Shown piece after piece: positions 19,701 to 28,076 of a stretch of DNA of 64,000 nucleotides. The translations under genes and the position numbers were made by a program. Every line of letters starts with the position of its first letter. The first letter of the stretch is position 1. A model generated the notes under the pieces. It was not told the origin of the DNA, made no database searches, and worked only from the letters and a program-made list of their open reading frames with translations. Origin of the DNA: Caballeronia telluris (GTDB lineage Bacteria; Pseudomonadota; Gammaproteobacteria; Burkholderiales; Burkholderiaceae); contig NZ_FCNZ02000001.1 of the NCBI RefSeq assembly GCF_001544495.1, positions 1-64,000 on the forward strand, given 5' to 3'.

Positions 19701-20410
19701 CGGCCCTTGATGGAAAGCGGCGAGCCGTCGATGTGCGCCTGTAGCGAAGGCGTCACGAAAATATCGGTGGCGGACGGCAGCGTGGCGATGAACGGAATGC
19801 CAAGCGCCCAGCGGTCGATCACGTGACGCGCGTTCAGCAGCCGGTCGTCGAAATCGATGCGGCCGTTCTCCAGCCGGATGTTCGACACCGAGAAGCGCGC
19901 CGGACCTTTCGACGGTTCGGGCGACGGCGTCGAGAACTTCGCGATCAGGTCGGAGAAATTGAAACGCTCGGCGTCGTAGCGCACGAGGACGAAACGCGGC
20001 GAGTCGATCTTCACTTCGTCGACGATGGGCGCGAGCCGGAACACCGACGACCACGACGTGCGCACGATGAGCCGCTCGATGTCGATGAAGTTCGCGGCGT
20101 TGGCGACGCTGGAAGCTTCGCCCTTCAAGTTCGCCGCCGACTCGCCGATATGCACGCGGTCCGCCTCGAATTCGAGCGTGTAGGGATTGAGCGCGATGCG
20201 CCCGATCGTCACCGGACGGTCGAGTTGCGTGCTCAGTTGCTGCTCGGCGACGTGCCGGATGAGCGGCGGCGCCGCGAAGAATCCGAGGAGCCCGATGACG
20301 GCGAGCGCTATCAGCAGGCCGATGCAGATGCGCCGGGTGCGGCGCGCGCCGGCGACGCCGCGCAGGGTTTGTCCGGCCGATGCCAGCGAAGACTTGGTGA
20401 CGCTTGCCAT
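16703..20410 (-). CDS. Very large AsmA-like DUF748 protein
   Basis: A 1235-residue envelope protein anchored by one N-terminal membrane segment (about residues 27-48, ICIGLLIALAVIGLLGFFA), with the rest in the periplasm. It has the repetitive beta-rich pattern of AsmA/DUF748 proteins: VTIGRIALNPYTLEFEADRV near 70, repeated IRLENGRIDFDD and LAIDGGRIALDD segments, and a C-terminal part with GELGYVEFDPGSDDLTDAT followed by an OmpA-like helix (KKKLDTIAKAL). AsmA-family proteins are thought to move phospholipids between the membranes. Ala/Pro-rich linkers occur at about 365-385 and 830-860. It stands alone on its strand, and the divergent side leads to the DUF1254 lipoprotein. Confidence 0.85.
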   Translation of the reverse strand: MASVTKSSLASAGQTLRGVAGARRTRRICIGLLIALAVIGLLGFFAAPPLIRHVAEQQLSTQLDRPVTIGRIALNPYTLEFEADRVHIGESAANLKGEASSVANAANFIDIERLIVRTSWSSVFRLAPIVDEVKIDSPRFVLVRYDAERFNFSDLIAKFSTPSPEPSKGPARFSVSNIRLENGRIDFDDRLLNARHVIDRWALGIPFIATLPSATDIFVTPSLQAHIDGSPLSIKGRTKPFAQSRESEVAVTLDGLDVPKVASYAPASLPVAVKSGQLSTDLNVRFSIADGAPAIHIDGTADLADLAVTDRQNAPLVAARALHVKIANAEPLRNLYRIDDLRISQPQVSVERDKSGAFNFAKLAPPAKPEAPAPKDAKTPEQAAPPLDLAVKHLAIDGGRIALDDRLLAERTQDTLSNLQVTVDDFSTLAKTPARYTLKTALGKGGTLDASGSFTLAAKTADLKLAVDAIALPPFQPYIDNALAARVTDGSLGANLPLSVDWSKPEPAIQIGAGDVTLKSLKLVPKSNAAPVALASAVAKIQKVDVGARTAAIDSVQLSGLSVDATRRKDGTIDLAALGGPHEAAPEPSATRKIQKAQAAGPAWRYQIGQIALADSSANFTDETTTQPVKLHVAPLNVNVRQASEDLSKPLAVDGKLTLNGKGALGVGGTVTVNPLKVALHVDGNQVDAAAFVPYFGDKLNVAITSALVNANGDVAMAGSGRDLKASYKGDVSLANVRMIDKASSDPFAGWKLLGLANVKADYSERGTDVEAARVVFANFYGRVILNAQGKLNLRDVVASRSGPAQSVTREKDAPAEASAPAPASAPQTVTAASGPESPVNLRFGQLVLQNGRVTYTDNFIKPNYTANLVGITGTIGAFGTHSTTPAPVDVAAKLAANGPVSIKGQVNPLIKKPSLDLTASAHDVELTNLTPYSSKYAGYPITKGKLNVDLHYMLADDQLTANNHLFIDQLTFGDHVDNPSATKLPVRLAVSLLKNSRGEIDVNIPISGSLSNPEFSIGGLVWQAIVNLVQKAVTAPFTLLAHAFGGNGEELGYVEFDPGSDDLTDATKKKLDTIAKALADKPSIRLDLSARVDPAVDGPALRAAYVERQVRIAKLRDQASGGASVDPSTMKVSGDEYSKYLAKVYKSADFKKPRNMIGLTKTLPDEEMKKALAENAPVDDAALRALAQSRAAAVQEYFDGKIDSKRIFVVAPKMDTDGIKDKGAATRVDFGLKS

Positions 20411-20557
20411 GCGATGCGTTGCGCGCGGCTCGGTGCAGGCTAAGCACGCGCCGCGCGGTCAGGGAATTGTGATGCCCGAGTATACGACGATGCAGAGTGC
20501 AAACGTTGCACTAAAAGGTCGATCGGCGCGCCGCGTTCGTGACGCGACGCAGCCTTC

Positions 20558-22045
20558 TTACTGCCGCTCGATGACGGGCGGCGCCCAGCTTCCGTCGCTG
20601 GCCTGCGGCTTCGGCGCATAAAGGCGCATCACGAGCTGGAAGTCGCCGCCGGGCGCCGGCAGCCAGTTCGACGCGCGCGCCTTGCCCGGCGAACGCTCCG
20701 ACACGATCACGTCGACCGAGCCGTCGCGGTTCTTCTTCAGCTTGTCGCGATCCGAAATCGACAGGCGCGGCAGTTTCGAATCGGCGAGCGCGCCGTCCTT
20801 CGTGTAGGCGGTGAGCGTCCAGAAACCGCGCACGGGCGGCACCTGGTTCGGCGCGATATGCAGCACGTAGGTGTTCGCGCCGTTCAGCGGATGATCGTCG
20901 CTGTCGACGCGCGCGACGGGTCGCACTTCGCTGTCCTTCGTCGGCGTCCACGGCTGGTTGCGCGCGAGAAACGCACGCAGCGTGTAGTCGGAGCCGTAGT
21001 TGCCGGCGCCGTCGCCGAACCAGGTCCAGCCGTGCTTCGAAAGCGCGTTCGACGGCACCGTCGCAAGGCGCTCGCGGGCGTCGGCGAGGCCGGTGGCGAG
21101 CAACTCGGCGTCGCTCTTGCGGAACTGCACCGGCTCGCCGGGCACCACGCCGAGCTCGCCGAGCTGGTTCATTTCGTGAGCGTCGTCGGGGGCGGGCGGG
21201 TTGTCGTCGAGCGCGCGCGCGAGCCGCGCGAAGAACGCGTTGGCATCGAGCGACGCCGCCTGCTCGGCCGGCGACATCTGCGCGGGAGACGCCATCGTGC
21301 GCTCCACGGCGCCCGTCGGCCACGCGCCCGCCGTCGCGGGCGTGGCGAGCGCGGCGTCCGCCGCCGCGTCGTTCGCCGTGCTCTTCGCGCTCTTCACGCC
21401 GCCGCCCGTGCCCTGCACCGTCTCGATCTGCATCGCAGTCTGCAGCTTGCGCGCTTCGCGCACGTCGCGCGGACCGTTCACCCGCACGCGAATCGACAGC
21501 CAGACGTAACGTGTCGGCGAATCGACGCGCAACGCGCCCGTCGGCAATACGCCTTTCCACCCGGCCGGGACGAACGCTATCGTTTGCGCTTTCGGAAACG
21601 GCATGCGCTCGGCGCTCGAATAGAGCGTGTTGGTCCAGGCGTCGAATGCGCGGGCGTCGTAGTAGCGGGCGCGCGCGGCCGGCAGCGACACCAGCACCGG
21701 CCCGCTCGCGACATCGAGCCAGGCGCTCGAATCGATCGTATCGACGCTCGGGAAACCGCGCGCGCCGACCGGCGGCAGCGCGGTGGCGTGGCGCAGTGTG
21801 TTGAGCGGCGCCTGGCCGGGCCGGCTGGCGTCGCCGCCCGCCGCCCGCTCGCGCGCGAGGTCGGTAGCGACGAGCGGGAAACCGAACGTGTAGGCGTCCG
21901 CGACCTGATCCTTCAGCCAGCCGCCGCTCGCCTTCGGCTGCTGCGTTTTCGTGGCGCACCCCGCCATGAGGGCCGCGGCGCCGAGAACGGCAGCCGCGCA
22001 GACAACCGAATGCAACGGGAATGCCCAGCGTCGATTGGTTTTCAT
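20558..22045 (-). CDS. DUF1254/DUF1214 domain lipoprotein
   Basis: A 495-residue exported lipoprotein. The signal peptide has a basic start (MKTNRRW), a hydrophobic core and the lipobox LMAGC. The body has the DUF1254 opening (DAYTFGFPLVATDLARER), with NTLRHATALPP and DTIDSSAWLDVASGPVLVSLP, and the C-terminal DUF1214 part (NGANTYVLHIAPNQVPPVRG, FWTLTAYTKDG). Such proteins are widespread in Burkholderiales and of unknown function. An Ala-rich, poorly conserved insert (about 225-290) separates the two domains. The ATG at 22045 is chosen for the signal peptide; the frame is open 30 codons further upstream. Confidence 0.88.
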   Translation of the reverse strand: MKTNRRWAFPLHSVVCAAAVLGAAALMAGCATKTQQPKASGGWLKDQVADAYTFGFPLVATDLARERAAGGDASRPGQAPLNTLRHATALPPVGARGFPSVDTIDSSAWLDVASGPVLVSLPAARARYYDARAFDAWTNTLYSSAERMPFPKAQTIAFVPAGWKGVLPTGALRVDSPTRYVWLSIRVRVNGPRDVREARKLQTAMQIETVQGTGGGVKSAKSTANDAAADAALATPATAGAWPTGAVERTMASPAQMSPAEQAASLDANAFFARLARALDDNPPAPDDAHEMNQLGELGVVPGEPVQFRKSDAELLATGLADARERLATVPSNALSKHGWTWFGDGAGNYGSDYTLRAFLARNQPWTPTKDSEVRPVARVDSDDHPLNGANTYVLHIAPNQVPPVRGFWTLTAYTKDGALADSKLPRLSISDRDKLKKNRDGSVDVIVSERSPGKARASNWLPAPGGDFQLVMRLYAPKPQASDGSWAPPVIERQ

Positions 22046-22311
22046 TCGAGTTCGATCCGGTTCTTCTACTGTGTGTCCATGCGACGCGGTCCGCCGTGGC
22101 CCTTGCCCCGCCTCGACGCCGCGCGGTGTTTCCACGCATCTTTACATCTCGGAATCCGGGTTTTATCTTATCTTTTCAGGATAGGCAAGGAGCGCGTGGC
22201 ATCGCGCGCGCCGGCGGCGTGCGAAGGCTCGACAATGGCGGCGCCCGCCTTTCGGCGCCAGCCCGCATCGCGTACCATCGACGCCTGTCCATTCCCCATT
22301 CTGAGCCGACG

Positions 22312-22962
22312 ATGTACCTGCCCGCCTACTTCGAAGAAACGCGCCCGGAGGCGCTCCACGCGCTGATCGCGGCGCATCCGCTCGGGGCGCTCGTCACGTC
22401 CGGGCCGAACGGTCTCGACGCGAATCACGTCCCGTTCGAATTCGACGCGAGCAAGGACCCGGGCGCGCCCGGCACGTTGCGCGCGCACGTCGCGCGGGCG
22501 AATCCGGTGTGGCGCGAAGTCGGGCCGCAGTCGGACGTGCTCGTGATTTTCCAGGGACCGACGGGCTATATCTCGCCGAACTGGTATCCGAGCAAGCACG
22601 AGGCGCACCGGCAGGTTCCGACTTACAACTATCTCGTCGTGCACGCGCACGGCCGGATCACCGTGCGCGACGACGAAGCGTTCGTGCGCGGCCTCGTCGC
22701 GCGCCTCACGCGCAAGATGGAAGCCGGCCAGCCCGTGCCCTGGAAAATGGGCGACGCGCCCGCCGATTTCATCGACCAGATGTTGGGAGCGATCGTCGGG
22801 ATCGAGATCGAGGTGACGCGGTTCGTCGGCAAGGCGAAGCTCTCGCAGAACAAGAGCGACGCCGACCGGCGCGGCGCGGCCGACGGCCTGCGCACGCGCG
22901 GCGACTCGCACACCGACGCGCTCGCCAGCGCGATGCTCGCCGCCCCGCCGCATATCAAATGA
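22312..22962 (+). CDS. FMN-binding PaiB-like protein
   Basis: A 216-residue protein of the PaiB family (FMN-binding split barrel). It begins [19 protein letters not shown], the typical PaiB start, followed by [47 protein letters not shown] and a C-terminal [19 protein letters not shown] with DADRRG. PaiB was named as a negative regulator of sporulation genes in Bacillus subtilis; biochemically the fold binds FMN or haem, and the role in proteobacteria is not established. The start at 22312 is the first ATG matching the family; the frame is open upstream. It ends 7 bases before the copper-responsive promoter. Confidence 0.88.
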   Translation: MYLPAYFEETRPEALHALIAAHPLGALVTSGPNGLDANHVPFEFDASKDPGAPGTLRAHVARANPVWREVGPQSDVLVIFQGPTGYISPNWYPSKHEAHRQVPTYNYLVVHAHGRITVRDDEAFVRGLVARLTRKMEAGQPVPWKMGDAPADFIDQMLGAIVGIEIEVTRFVGKAKLSQNKSDADRRGAADGLRTRGDSHTDALASAMLAAPPHIK

Positions 22963-22968
22963 CCTCGC

Positions 22969-23001
22969 TTGACCTTCCAAGCATGGGAAGGTCGATACTG
23001 T
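22969..23001 (+). promoter_or_regulatory. CueR-type copper-responsive promoter
   Basis: A TTGACC -35 element (22969-22974) overlaps the dyad ACCTTCC-N7-GGAAGGT (22972-22978 and 22986-22992). A GATACT/TACTGT -10 candidate starts at 22994-22996, about 19-21 bases from the -35 end. The long spacer filled by a palindrome is the MerR-family design, and the half-site matches the known CueR operator. It lies 57 bases upstream of the copper ATPase start. No cueR gene is in the window. Confidence 0.8.
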
Positions 23002-23057
23002 ATCTGTCGGGGTTCGTCGTTACAGGAATTGCCCCAGTCAGACCGGAGTGGGTTGTC

Positions 23058-25310
23058 ATGTCCAGTGCAGAAGCATCGTCGAAAACGGCGGAATTCGCCG
23101 TCGGAGGAATGACGTGCGCGTCGTGCGTGGCGCGCGTCGAGAAGGTTTTGACGCGCGTGCCGGGCGTCGAGCGCGTGTCCGTCAATCTCGCCACCGAGAA
23201 GGCGACCGTCCACGCGAGCGCGACCGTGAGCGACGAACAGCTCGTCGCCGCGATCACCAAGGCCGGCTACGAAGCCACGCCGATCCGGCCCGAAGCGCCG
23301 CCCGCCGCGCCGTCGCCGACGCGCAACGGCGAACTCGCCGCCGTGATCGTCTCGGCGCTCATCACGCTGCCGCTCGTCCTGCCGATGTTCGGCACCGCGT
23401 TCGAACTCAATATGTGGGTTCAGCTGGCGTTCGCGAGCGTCGTGCAGTTCGTGCTCGGCGCGCGCTTCTACGTCGGCGCGTGGCACGCGGTGCGGGCGAA
23501 GGCGGGCAACATGGATTTGCTCGTCGCGCTCGGCACGTCGGCGGCGTGGGGACTGAGCGTCTACCAGATGTTCGCGCATCCCGGCGACGCGATGCACCTC
23601 TACTTCGAGGCGTCGGCGGTCGTCATCACGCTGGTGCGCTTCGGCAAGTGGCTGGAGGCGAACGCCAAGCGCCAGACCACCGACGCGATCCGCGCGCTGA
23701 ACGCGCTGCGCCCGGAGCGCGCGCGCGTGCGCGACGCGTCGGGCGAGCGCGAAATTGCGCTCGCCGAGGTGCGCATCGGCGACGTCGCCATCGTGCGGCC
23801 GGGCGAGCGCGTGCCGGTGGACGGCATCGTGCGCGAGGGCCGCACGCACATCGACGAGTCGCTGATTACGGGCGAAAGCCTGCCCGTCGCGAAGGAACCG
23901 GGCGCGCGCGCGACCGCCGGTTCGATCAACGGCGAAGGCGTGATCGCGATCGAGACGACGGCGATCGGCGCGGAAACGACGCTCGCGCGCATCATCCGGC
24001 TCGTCGAATCCGCGCAGGCAGAGAAGGCGCCGATCCAGCGGCTCGTCGATCGCGTGTCGGCGGTGTTCGTCCCGGCGATTCTCGCGATCGCGCTCGTCAC
24101 GTTGACGGGCTGGCTCGTGCACGGCGCGCACGCCGAGACCGCGCTCTTGAACGCGGTCGCCGTGCTGGTGATCGCGTGCCCGTGCGCGCTCGGCCTCGCG
24201 ACGCCGACCGCGATCATGGCGGGCACGGGCGTCGCGGCGCGGCACGGCGTGCTCATCAAGGACGCCGAGGCGCTCGAACGCGCGCACCGGATCAAGGTCG
24301 TCGCCTTCGACAAAACGGGCACGCTGACGGTCGGACGTCCGACGGTGACGGCGTTCGAAACCGCGCCGGGCGTCGATCGCACGCAGGCGCTCGGGTTCGC
24401 GGCCGCCGTGCAGCGCACGAGCGATCATCCGCTCGCGCGGGCGGTCGTCGCGGCGGCCGACGCGGCGCGCGCGCCGCATTTCGAAGCGAGCGAAGCGCGG
24501 GCGGCCGCGGGACGCGGCGTCGAAGCGAGTGTCGCCTCCGATGGCGTGACGAAGCTGGCGATCGGCAGCTCACGCTGGCTCGACGAGCTGAACGCGGACG
24601 TGCCGCAGGCGCTCGCCGCGCGGGCGCGCGAACTGGAAGCGCAGGGCAATACCGTGTCGTGGCTGATCGCGATGGACGGCCCGCGCGCGCTCGCCCTGAT
24701 CGCTTTCGGCGATACGATCAAGCCGACCGCCCGCGCCGCGGTGGAGCGGCTGGCATCGCTGGGCGTGAGAAGCGTGCTCGTCACCGGCGACAACGCGGGC
24801 AGCGCGGCGAGCGTCGCGGCGGCGCTCGGCATCGCGCCCGAGGACGTTCACGCGCAGGTCCTGCCCGACGACAAGGCGCGCGTGATCGCGCAACTCAAGA
24901 CGACGACGGACGGCGTGGTCGCGATGGCGGGCGACGGCATCAACGACGCCCCGGCGCTCGCCGCCGCCGACATCGGCATCGCGATGGCGAGCGGCACGGA
25001 CGTCGCGATCGAAGCCGCCGGCATCACGCTGATGCGCGGCGATCCGGCGCTCGTCGCGGATGCCATCGACATTTCGCGCCGCACGTACCGGAAGATCCAG
25101 CAGAACCTTTTTTGGGCGTTCGTCTATAACCTGATCGGCATTCCGCTCGCGGCGTTCGGACTGCTCGATCCGATGTTCGCGGGCGCCGCGATGGCGTTCT
25201 CCAGCGTGAGCGTCGTGACGAATGCGTTGTTGTTGCGGACGTGGCACGCTCAGGCGGGATCGGCCGCCGCCGACGACCGCGCGGGCAGCCCGATCACGCG
25301 TCCCGCGTAA
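23058..25310 (+). CDS. copA: Copper-exporting P1B-type ATPase
   Basis: A 750-residue inner-membrane pump that exports Cu(I) at the cost of ATP. One N-terminal metal-binding domain carries GMTCASC (Cys20, Cys23). The membrane CPC motif is at about 374-376 ([14 protein letters not shown]). The actuator has TGES, the phosphorylation site is DKTGT (Asp418), the P1B His is in SDHPLA, and the hinge is [10 protein letters not shown] final membrane pair carries the conserved N/Y/MSS residues of Cu(I) pumps ([22 protein letters not shown]). The ATG at 23058 is used; the open frame starts far upstream inside paiB. A CueR-like operator sits directly upstream. Its 3' end overlaps the convergent thioesterase gene by 61 bases. 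Confidence 0.93.
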   Translation: MSSAEASSKTAEFAVGGMTCASCVARVEKVLTRVPGVERVSVNLATEKATVHASATVSDEQLVAAITKAGYEATPIRPEAPPAAPSPTRNGELAAVIVSALITLPLVLPMFGTAFELNMWVQLAFASVVQFVLGARFYVGAWHAVRAKAGNMDLLVALGTSAAWGLSVYQMFAHPGDAMHLYFEASAVVITLVRFGKWLEANAKRQTTDAIRALNALRPERARVRDASGEREIALAEVRIGDVAIVRPGERVPVDGIVREGRTHIDESLITGESLPVAKEPGARATAGSINGEGVIAIETTAIGAETTLARIIRLVESAQAEKAPIQRLVDRVSAVFVPAILAIALVTLTGWLVHGAHAETALLNAVAVLVIACPCALGLATPTAIMAGTGVAARHGVLIKDAEALERAHRIKVVAFDKTGTLTVGRPTVTAFETAPGVDRTQALGFAAAVQRTSDHPLARAVVAAADAARAPHFEASEARAAAGRGVEASVASDGVTKLAIGSSRWLDELNADVPQALAARARELEAQGNTVSWLIAMDGPRALALIAFGDTIKPTARAAVERLASLGVRSVLVTGDNAGSAASVAAALGIAPEDVHAQVLPDDKARVIAQLKTTTDGVVAMAGDGINDAPALAAADIGIAMASGTDVAIEAAGITLMRGDPALVADAIDISRRTYRKIQQNLFWAFVYNLIGIPLAAFGLLDPMFAGAAMAFSSVSVVTNALLLRTWHAQAGSAAADDRAGSPITRPA

Positions 25311-25744
25311 CGTGCGGCGGGCGCGTCGCTGCATAGCGCGGCGATGCGTCCGGCGACGTCTTCATCGAACGCGGCCGACTTCGGTTCGCTGCTCGAATCG
25401 ATGTGCAGCAGCATTTGCTCGCTTGCCGACACCGGCTCGCTTGTCTCGCCTTCGAACATCTCCATGTACAGATGAACGCGTTTCGCATCGCGCGCGAGCA
25501 CCTGCGCGTCGATGCGAAGCGGCGCGCCCTCCTTCATCTCGCGCAGGAAGTTCACGTGCGCTTCCAGCGTGTAGATGGTGCGATGACGGGCGCGGCGCGT
25601 GGCGTCGTCGAGCCCGATGCGGTCCATGAACGCATCCGTCGCGAGGCTGTAGATCAGCATGTAGAACGCATCGCGCAAATGACCGTTGTAGTCGACCCAT
25701 TCGGGCCGGACCGTATCGCGGTAGATCGTGAATGCAGCGGCCAT
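25250..25744 (-). CDS. Hot-dog thioesterase, probable betainyl-CoA thioesterase
   Basis: A 164-residue 4-hydroxybenzoyl-CoA-thioesterase-like protein. The key motif [20 protein letters not shown] holds the Asp/Asn-Gly-His pattern of hot-dog thioesterases, and [19 protein letters not shown] follows. It lies immediately downstream of a broken L-carnitine dehydrogenase gene; in carnitine degradation this family hydrolyses betainyl-CoA to glycine betaine, which would feed the adjacent betaine cluster. The ATG at 25744 is chosen for the strong AAGGGGGAG site; earlier ATGs at 25774 and 25801 are less likely. The C-terminus runs 61 bases into the opposite-strand copper ATPase gene. Confidence 0.82.
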   Translation of the reverse strand: MAAAFTIYRDTVRPEWVDYNGHLRDAFYMLIYSLATDAFMDRIGLDDATRRARHRTIYTLEAHVNFLREMKEGAPLRIDAQVLARDAKRVHLYMEMFEGETSEPVSASEQMLLHIDSSSEPKSAAFDEDVAGRIAALCSDAPAARYAGRVIGLPARSSAAADPA

Positions 25745-25757
25745 TTCTCCCCCTTCT

Positions 25758-26005
25758 TCAGTCTTCGATTCCATCACGCGCTTTCGCGGCGGCGATTGCA
25801 TCGATCACGCCCGAGATGCAGTCGTCGCGATAGCGCTCCAGTTCCTTGATGCTGCGGCCGCCCGTTTGCCGCGACGAGCCGTCCCGACCACGCGGTCGAT
25901 CAGTGCGTCGGTGAATTGTGGCGCGACCCGTTTGGTCCAGGGCAATTCGAGCGCGGGGCCGAACTGCTGAATGAAGTGTCGCATGCCGGGTTCGCCGCCC
26001 GCCAG
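25758..26005 (-). pseudogene. lcdH: 3' remnant of L-carnitine dehydrogenase
   Basis: One minus-strand frame reads [20 protein letters not shown], then PWTK and TDALIDRVV; the next frame continues [20 protein letters not shown] and DAIAAAKA, ending at 25758. Joined by a one-base shift these form the C-terminal ~85 residues of L-carnitine 3-dehydrogenase (3-hydroxyacyl-CoA-dehydrogenase-like). The remaining ~230 residues, including the NAD-binding domain, are missing: upstream DNA is the purU promoter. It ends 13 bases before the thioesterase start, so the original operon order lcdH-thioesterase is still visible. Confidence 0.8.
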
Positions 26006-26153
26006 CGTGCAGGGCGGCGTCGAATGAGCGCCTGACGCTTCCGTTCCAGTGCGACGGCGTTTAGCTTCTATCCGGACGCGGCCGCGGTTTGCTCTACTTC
26101 GATCATGCAGTGCCGCGTCCGCGGCCTGGCCCAAACATCGAAGTGGAGAGCGC

Positions 26154-27035
26154 ATGTCCGCCGATTCAGTTTCCCGTCCGCATCAACTGGTATTGACCGT
26201 CGCCTGTCCGAGCGCGGCGGGCCAGGTTGCCGCCGTCGTCGGCTTTCTAGACCGGCATCAGTGCTATATCGACGAACTGACCGTCTTCGACGACGACCTG
26301 AGCGAACGCTTCTTCGTGCGCTGCGTGTTTCATGGCGTCGAGCGCGACGAGACGTTGCAGATCGAGGCGCTCAAGCGCGAATTCGAATCGATCGCGGCGC
26401 GCTTCCACATGATCTGGGCGATACACGACGTCGCCGCGCGGCCGAAGGTGCTGATCATGGTGTCGAAGCTGGAACACTGCCTCGCCGACCTCCTGTTCCG
26501 CTGGCGCATGGGCGAGCTGAAGATGGACATCGTCGGTATCGCGTCGAACCACCGGGACCTGGAGCCGCTCGCGGTGCAACACGGCCTGCCGTTCCATCAT
26601 CTGCCGATCACGGCGGACACCAAGCCGCAACAGGAAGCGCGCGTTCTCGACCTGTTCGAGACCTGCGGCGCGGAACTGATGATCCTCGCGCGCTACATGC
26701 AGATTCTGTCCGGCGACACGAGCCGCAAGCTCGCGGGCCGCGCGATCAACATCCACCACTCGTTCCTGCCCGGCTTCAAGGGCGCGAAGCCTTATCACCA
26801 GGCGCATGCGCGCGGCGTGAAGCTGATCGGCGCGACGGCGCACTTCGTCACCGACGATCTCGACGAAGGTCCGATCATCGAACAGGAAGTGGAGCGCGTC
26901 GATCATTCGTATAGCCCAGAGCGGCTGCTCGCGACCGGACGCGACGTGGAATGCATCACGCTTGCGCGCGCGGTGAAGGCCTTCATCGAGCGGCGCGTGT
27001 TCATCAACGGCGACCGCACGGTCGTGCTGCAATAA
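26154..27035 (+). CDS. purU: Formyltetrahydrofolate deformylase
   Basis: A 293-residue enzyme that hydrolyses 10-formyl-tetrahydrofolate to formate and tetrahydrofolate. An N-terminal ACT domain ([19 protein letters not shown], about 10-85) senses one-carbon and methionine status. The C-terminal formyltransferase-like domain has [18 protein letters not shown], the active-site stretch [17 protein letters not shown] with the conserved Asn and His, and [19 protein letters not shown] with the catalytic Asp. GGAG precedes the ATG. In this neighbourhood it likely rebalances folate pools when betaine demethylation floods the cell with C1 units; Burkholderia and Pseudomonas betaine clusters often carry purU. 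Confidence 0.93.
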   Translation: MSADSVSRPHQLVLTVACPSAAGQVAAVVGFLDRHQCYIDELTVFDDDLSERFFVRCVFHGVERDETLQIEALKREFESIAARFHMIWAIHDVAARPKVLIMVSKLEHCLADLLFRWRMGELKMDIVGIASNHRDLEPLAVQHGLPFHHLPITADTKPQQEARVLDLFETCGAELMILARYMQILSGDTSRKLAGRAINIHHSFLPGFKGAKPYHQAHARGVKLIGATAHFVTDDLDEGPIIEQEVERVDHSYSPERLLATGRDVECITLARAVKAFIERRVFINGDRTVVLQ

Positions 27036-27039
27036 CGCA

Positions 27040-27068
27040 AAACGCCGCTTGGGTATCAAGCGGCGTTT
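27040..27068. terminator. Bidirectional terminator
   Basis: AAACGCCGCTTG (27040-27051) pairs perfectly with CAAGCGGCGTTT (27057-27068) around the loop GGTAT. It lies between the convergent ends of purU and the betaine-binding protein gene; A- and T-runs are built into the stem ends. Confidence 0.88.
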
Positions 27069-27095
27069 CGTTGACTGACTCGTCGAAAGGTCGGG

Positions 27096-27953
27096 TTACT
27101 TCACCCAGCTATCCACCCGATCCCCATGCGCGCCGATCCACGCATCGGCGGCGGCGGTCGGCTTCTCGCCGTTCTGCGTCGCAAGCATCACGCTGTCGAT
27201 CTCGCCCGGCTTCCACTGGAATTTCTTCAGGAACGCGACGACCGGCGGCGCCTTCTTTTCCAGTTCCGGATTCACGACGCTGTCTACGTGCTCCGCTTCA
27301 CCGAACACCTTCTTCGGATCGTCGAGGAACTTGAGCTTGTACTTCGCGAACATCCAGTGCGGTTTCCAGCCGGTCACGATGATCGGCTTGCTCGCCGCTT
27401 CCGAGCGCGCCAGTTCGGCCGTCATCGCGCTGCCCGAGCTCGACATCAACTGATAGTCGAGCTTGTAGGCCTTGATCGCCTCGCTCGTCTTCTGCATCAC
27501 GCCCGCGCCCGCGTCGATGCCGACGATGCGCGAACCGAACTCGGCCTTCTTCGCCTGCAGGTCGTCGAGGCTCTTTACATCGACGTTCTCAGGCACGATC
27601 AGGCCAATCCTCGCATCGTTGAAGTTGGGGCCGAGGTCGACGACCTTGTCCTTGAAGCTGTTCCAGTAAGCACCGTGTGTGATCGGCAGCCACGCAGACA
27701 GCGTCGCGTCGAGGTCGCCGCGCGCCACGCCCTGCCACATCACGCCCGCCGCGACCGGCACCAGTTGCACCTGGTACCCGAGGCGCTTCTCGATGATGCG
27801 CGCGGCCACGTTGGATGTCGCGACGCTGTCGTCCCAGCCTTCCACGTAGCCGATCTTGATGGTCGGTTTCGTATCGGCGGAAACCCCTACGCTCGTTGCA
27901 GCCAGCGCCGCGCTCAAAGTACTCAGTACCAGCAGTTTTTTGATCAGTCTCAT
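27096..27953 (-). CDS. Glycine betaine/choline/carnitine ABC transporter substrate-binding protein
   Basis: A 285-residue periplasmic binding protein of the OpuAC/ProX family. The signal peptide is MRLIKKLLVLSTLSAALAAT and cleaves near GVSAD. Conserved features follow: IKIGYVEGWDDSVATSN, VAAGVMWQGVARGDLDATLS, the ligand-box residue in SAWLPITHG, and FDMIVTGWKPHW-like TGWKPHWMFAKY. Aromatic residues of such sites hold the trimethylammonium group. No permease or ATPase gene is adjacent; related binding proteins in Pseudomonas (CbcX, CaiX) also sit in catabolic loci and share a core transporter encoded elsewhere. It is the last gene of the minus-strand betaine operon, 123 bases after gbcB. Confidence 0.88.
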   Translation of the reverse strand: MRLIKKLLVLSTLSAALAATSVGVSADTKPTIKIGYVEGWDDSVATSNVAARIIEKRLGYQVQLVPVAAGVMWQGVARGDLDATLSAWLPITHGAYWNSFKDKVVDLGPNFNDARIGLIVPENVDVKSLDDLQAKKAEFGSRIVGIDAGAGVMQKTSEAIKAYKLDYQLMSSSGSAMTAELARSEAASKPIIVTGWKPHWMFAKYKLKFLDDPKKVFGEAEHVDSVVNPELEKKAPPVVAFLKKFQWKPGEIDSVMLATQNGEKPTAAADAWIGAHGDRVDSWVK

Positions 27954-28076
27954 CGTCGTTCTCCCGTTCGCGGTTCAAGCCGTTGAGCATTCAGAATCGC
28001 CAGCCAGAATTGCGCTGTAACGTTTATTTCCGACATCGAGTTGTCCTGATGCGACGTCGGCTGTTTTCCCTGCGTC

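Noticed and set aside
16605..20447. 1280-codon open frame overlapping the AsmA-type gene on the same strand, and an 820-codon frame on the opposite strand (17282-19744)
   Set aside because: Both are Arg/Ala-rich shadows of a GC-rich gene. The 1235-residue frame has a membrane anchor and family motifs; the others have none.
22509..23057. Long in-frame extension upstream of the copper ATPase
   Set aside because: It runs out of frame through paiB and across the CueR-type promoter. The family start is at 23058.
28030..28060. Hairpin CCGACATCG/CGACGTCGG between gbcB and the binding-protein gene as a terminator
   Set aside because: On the transcribed minus strand the stem is followed by an A-rich stretch, not T's, and the next operon gene lies directly downstream. 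It may instead be an mRNA-processing stem.
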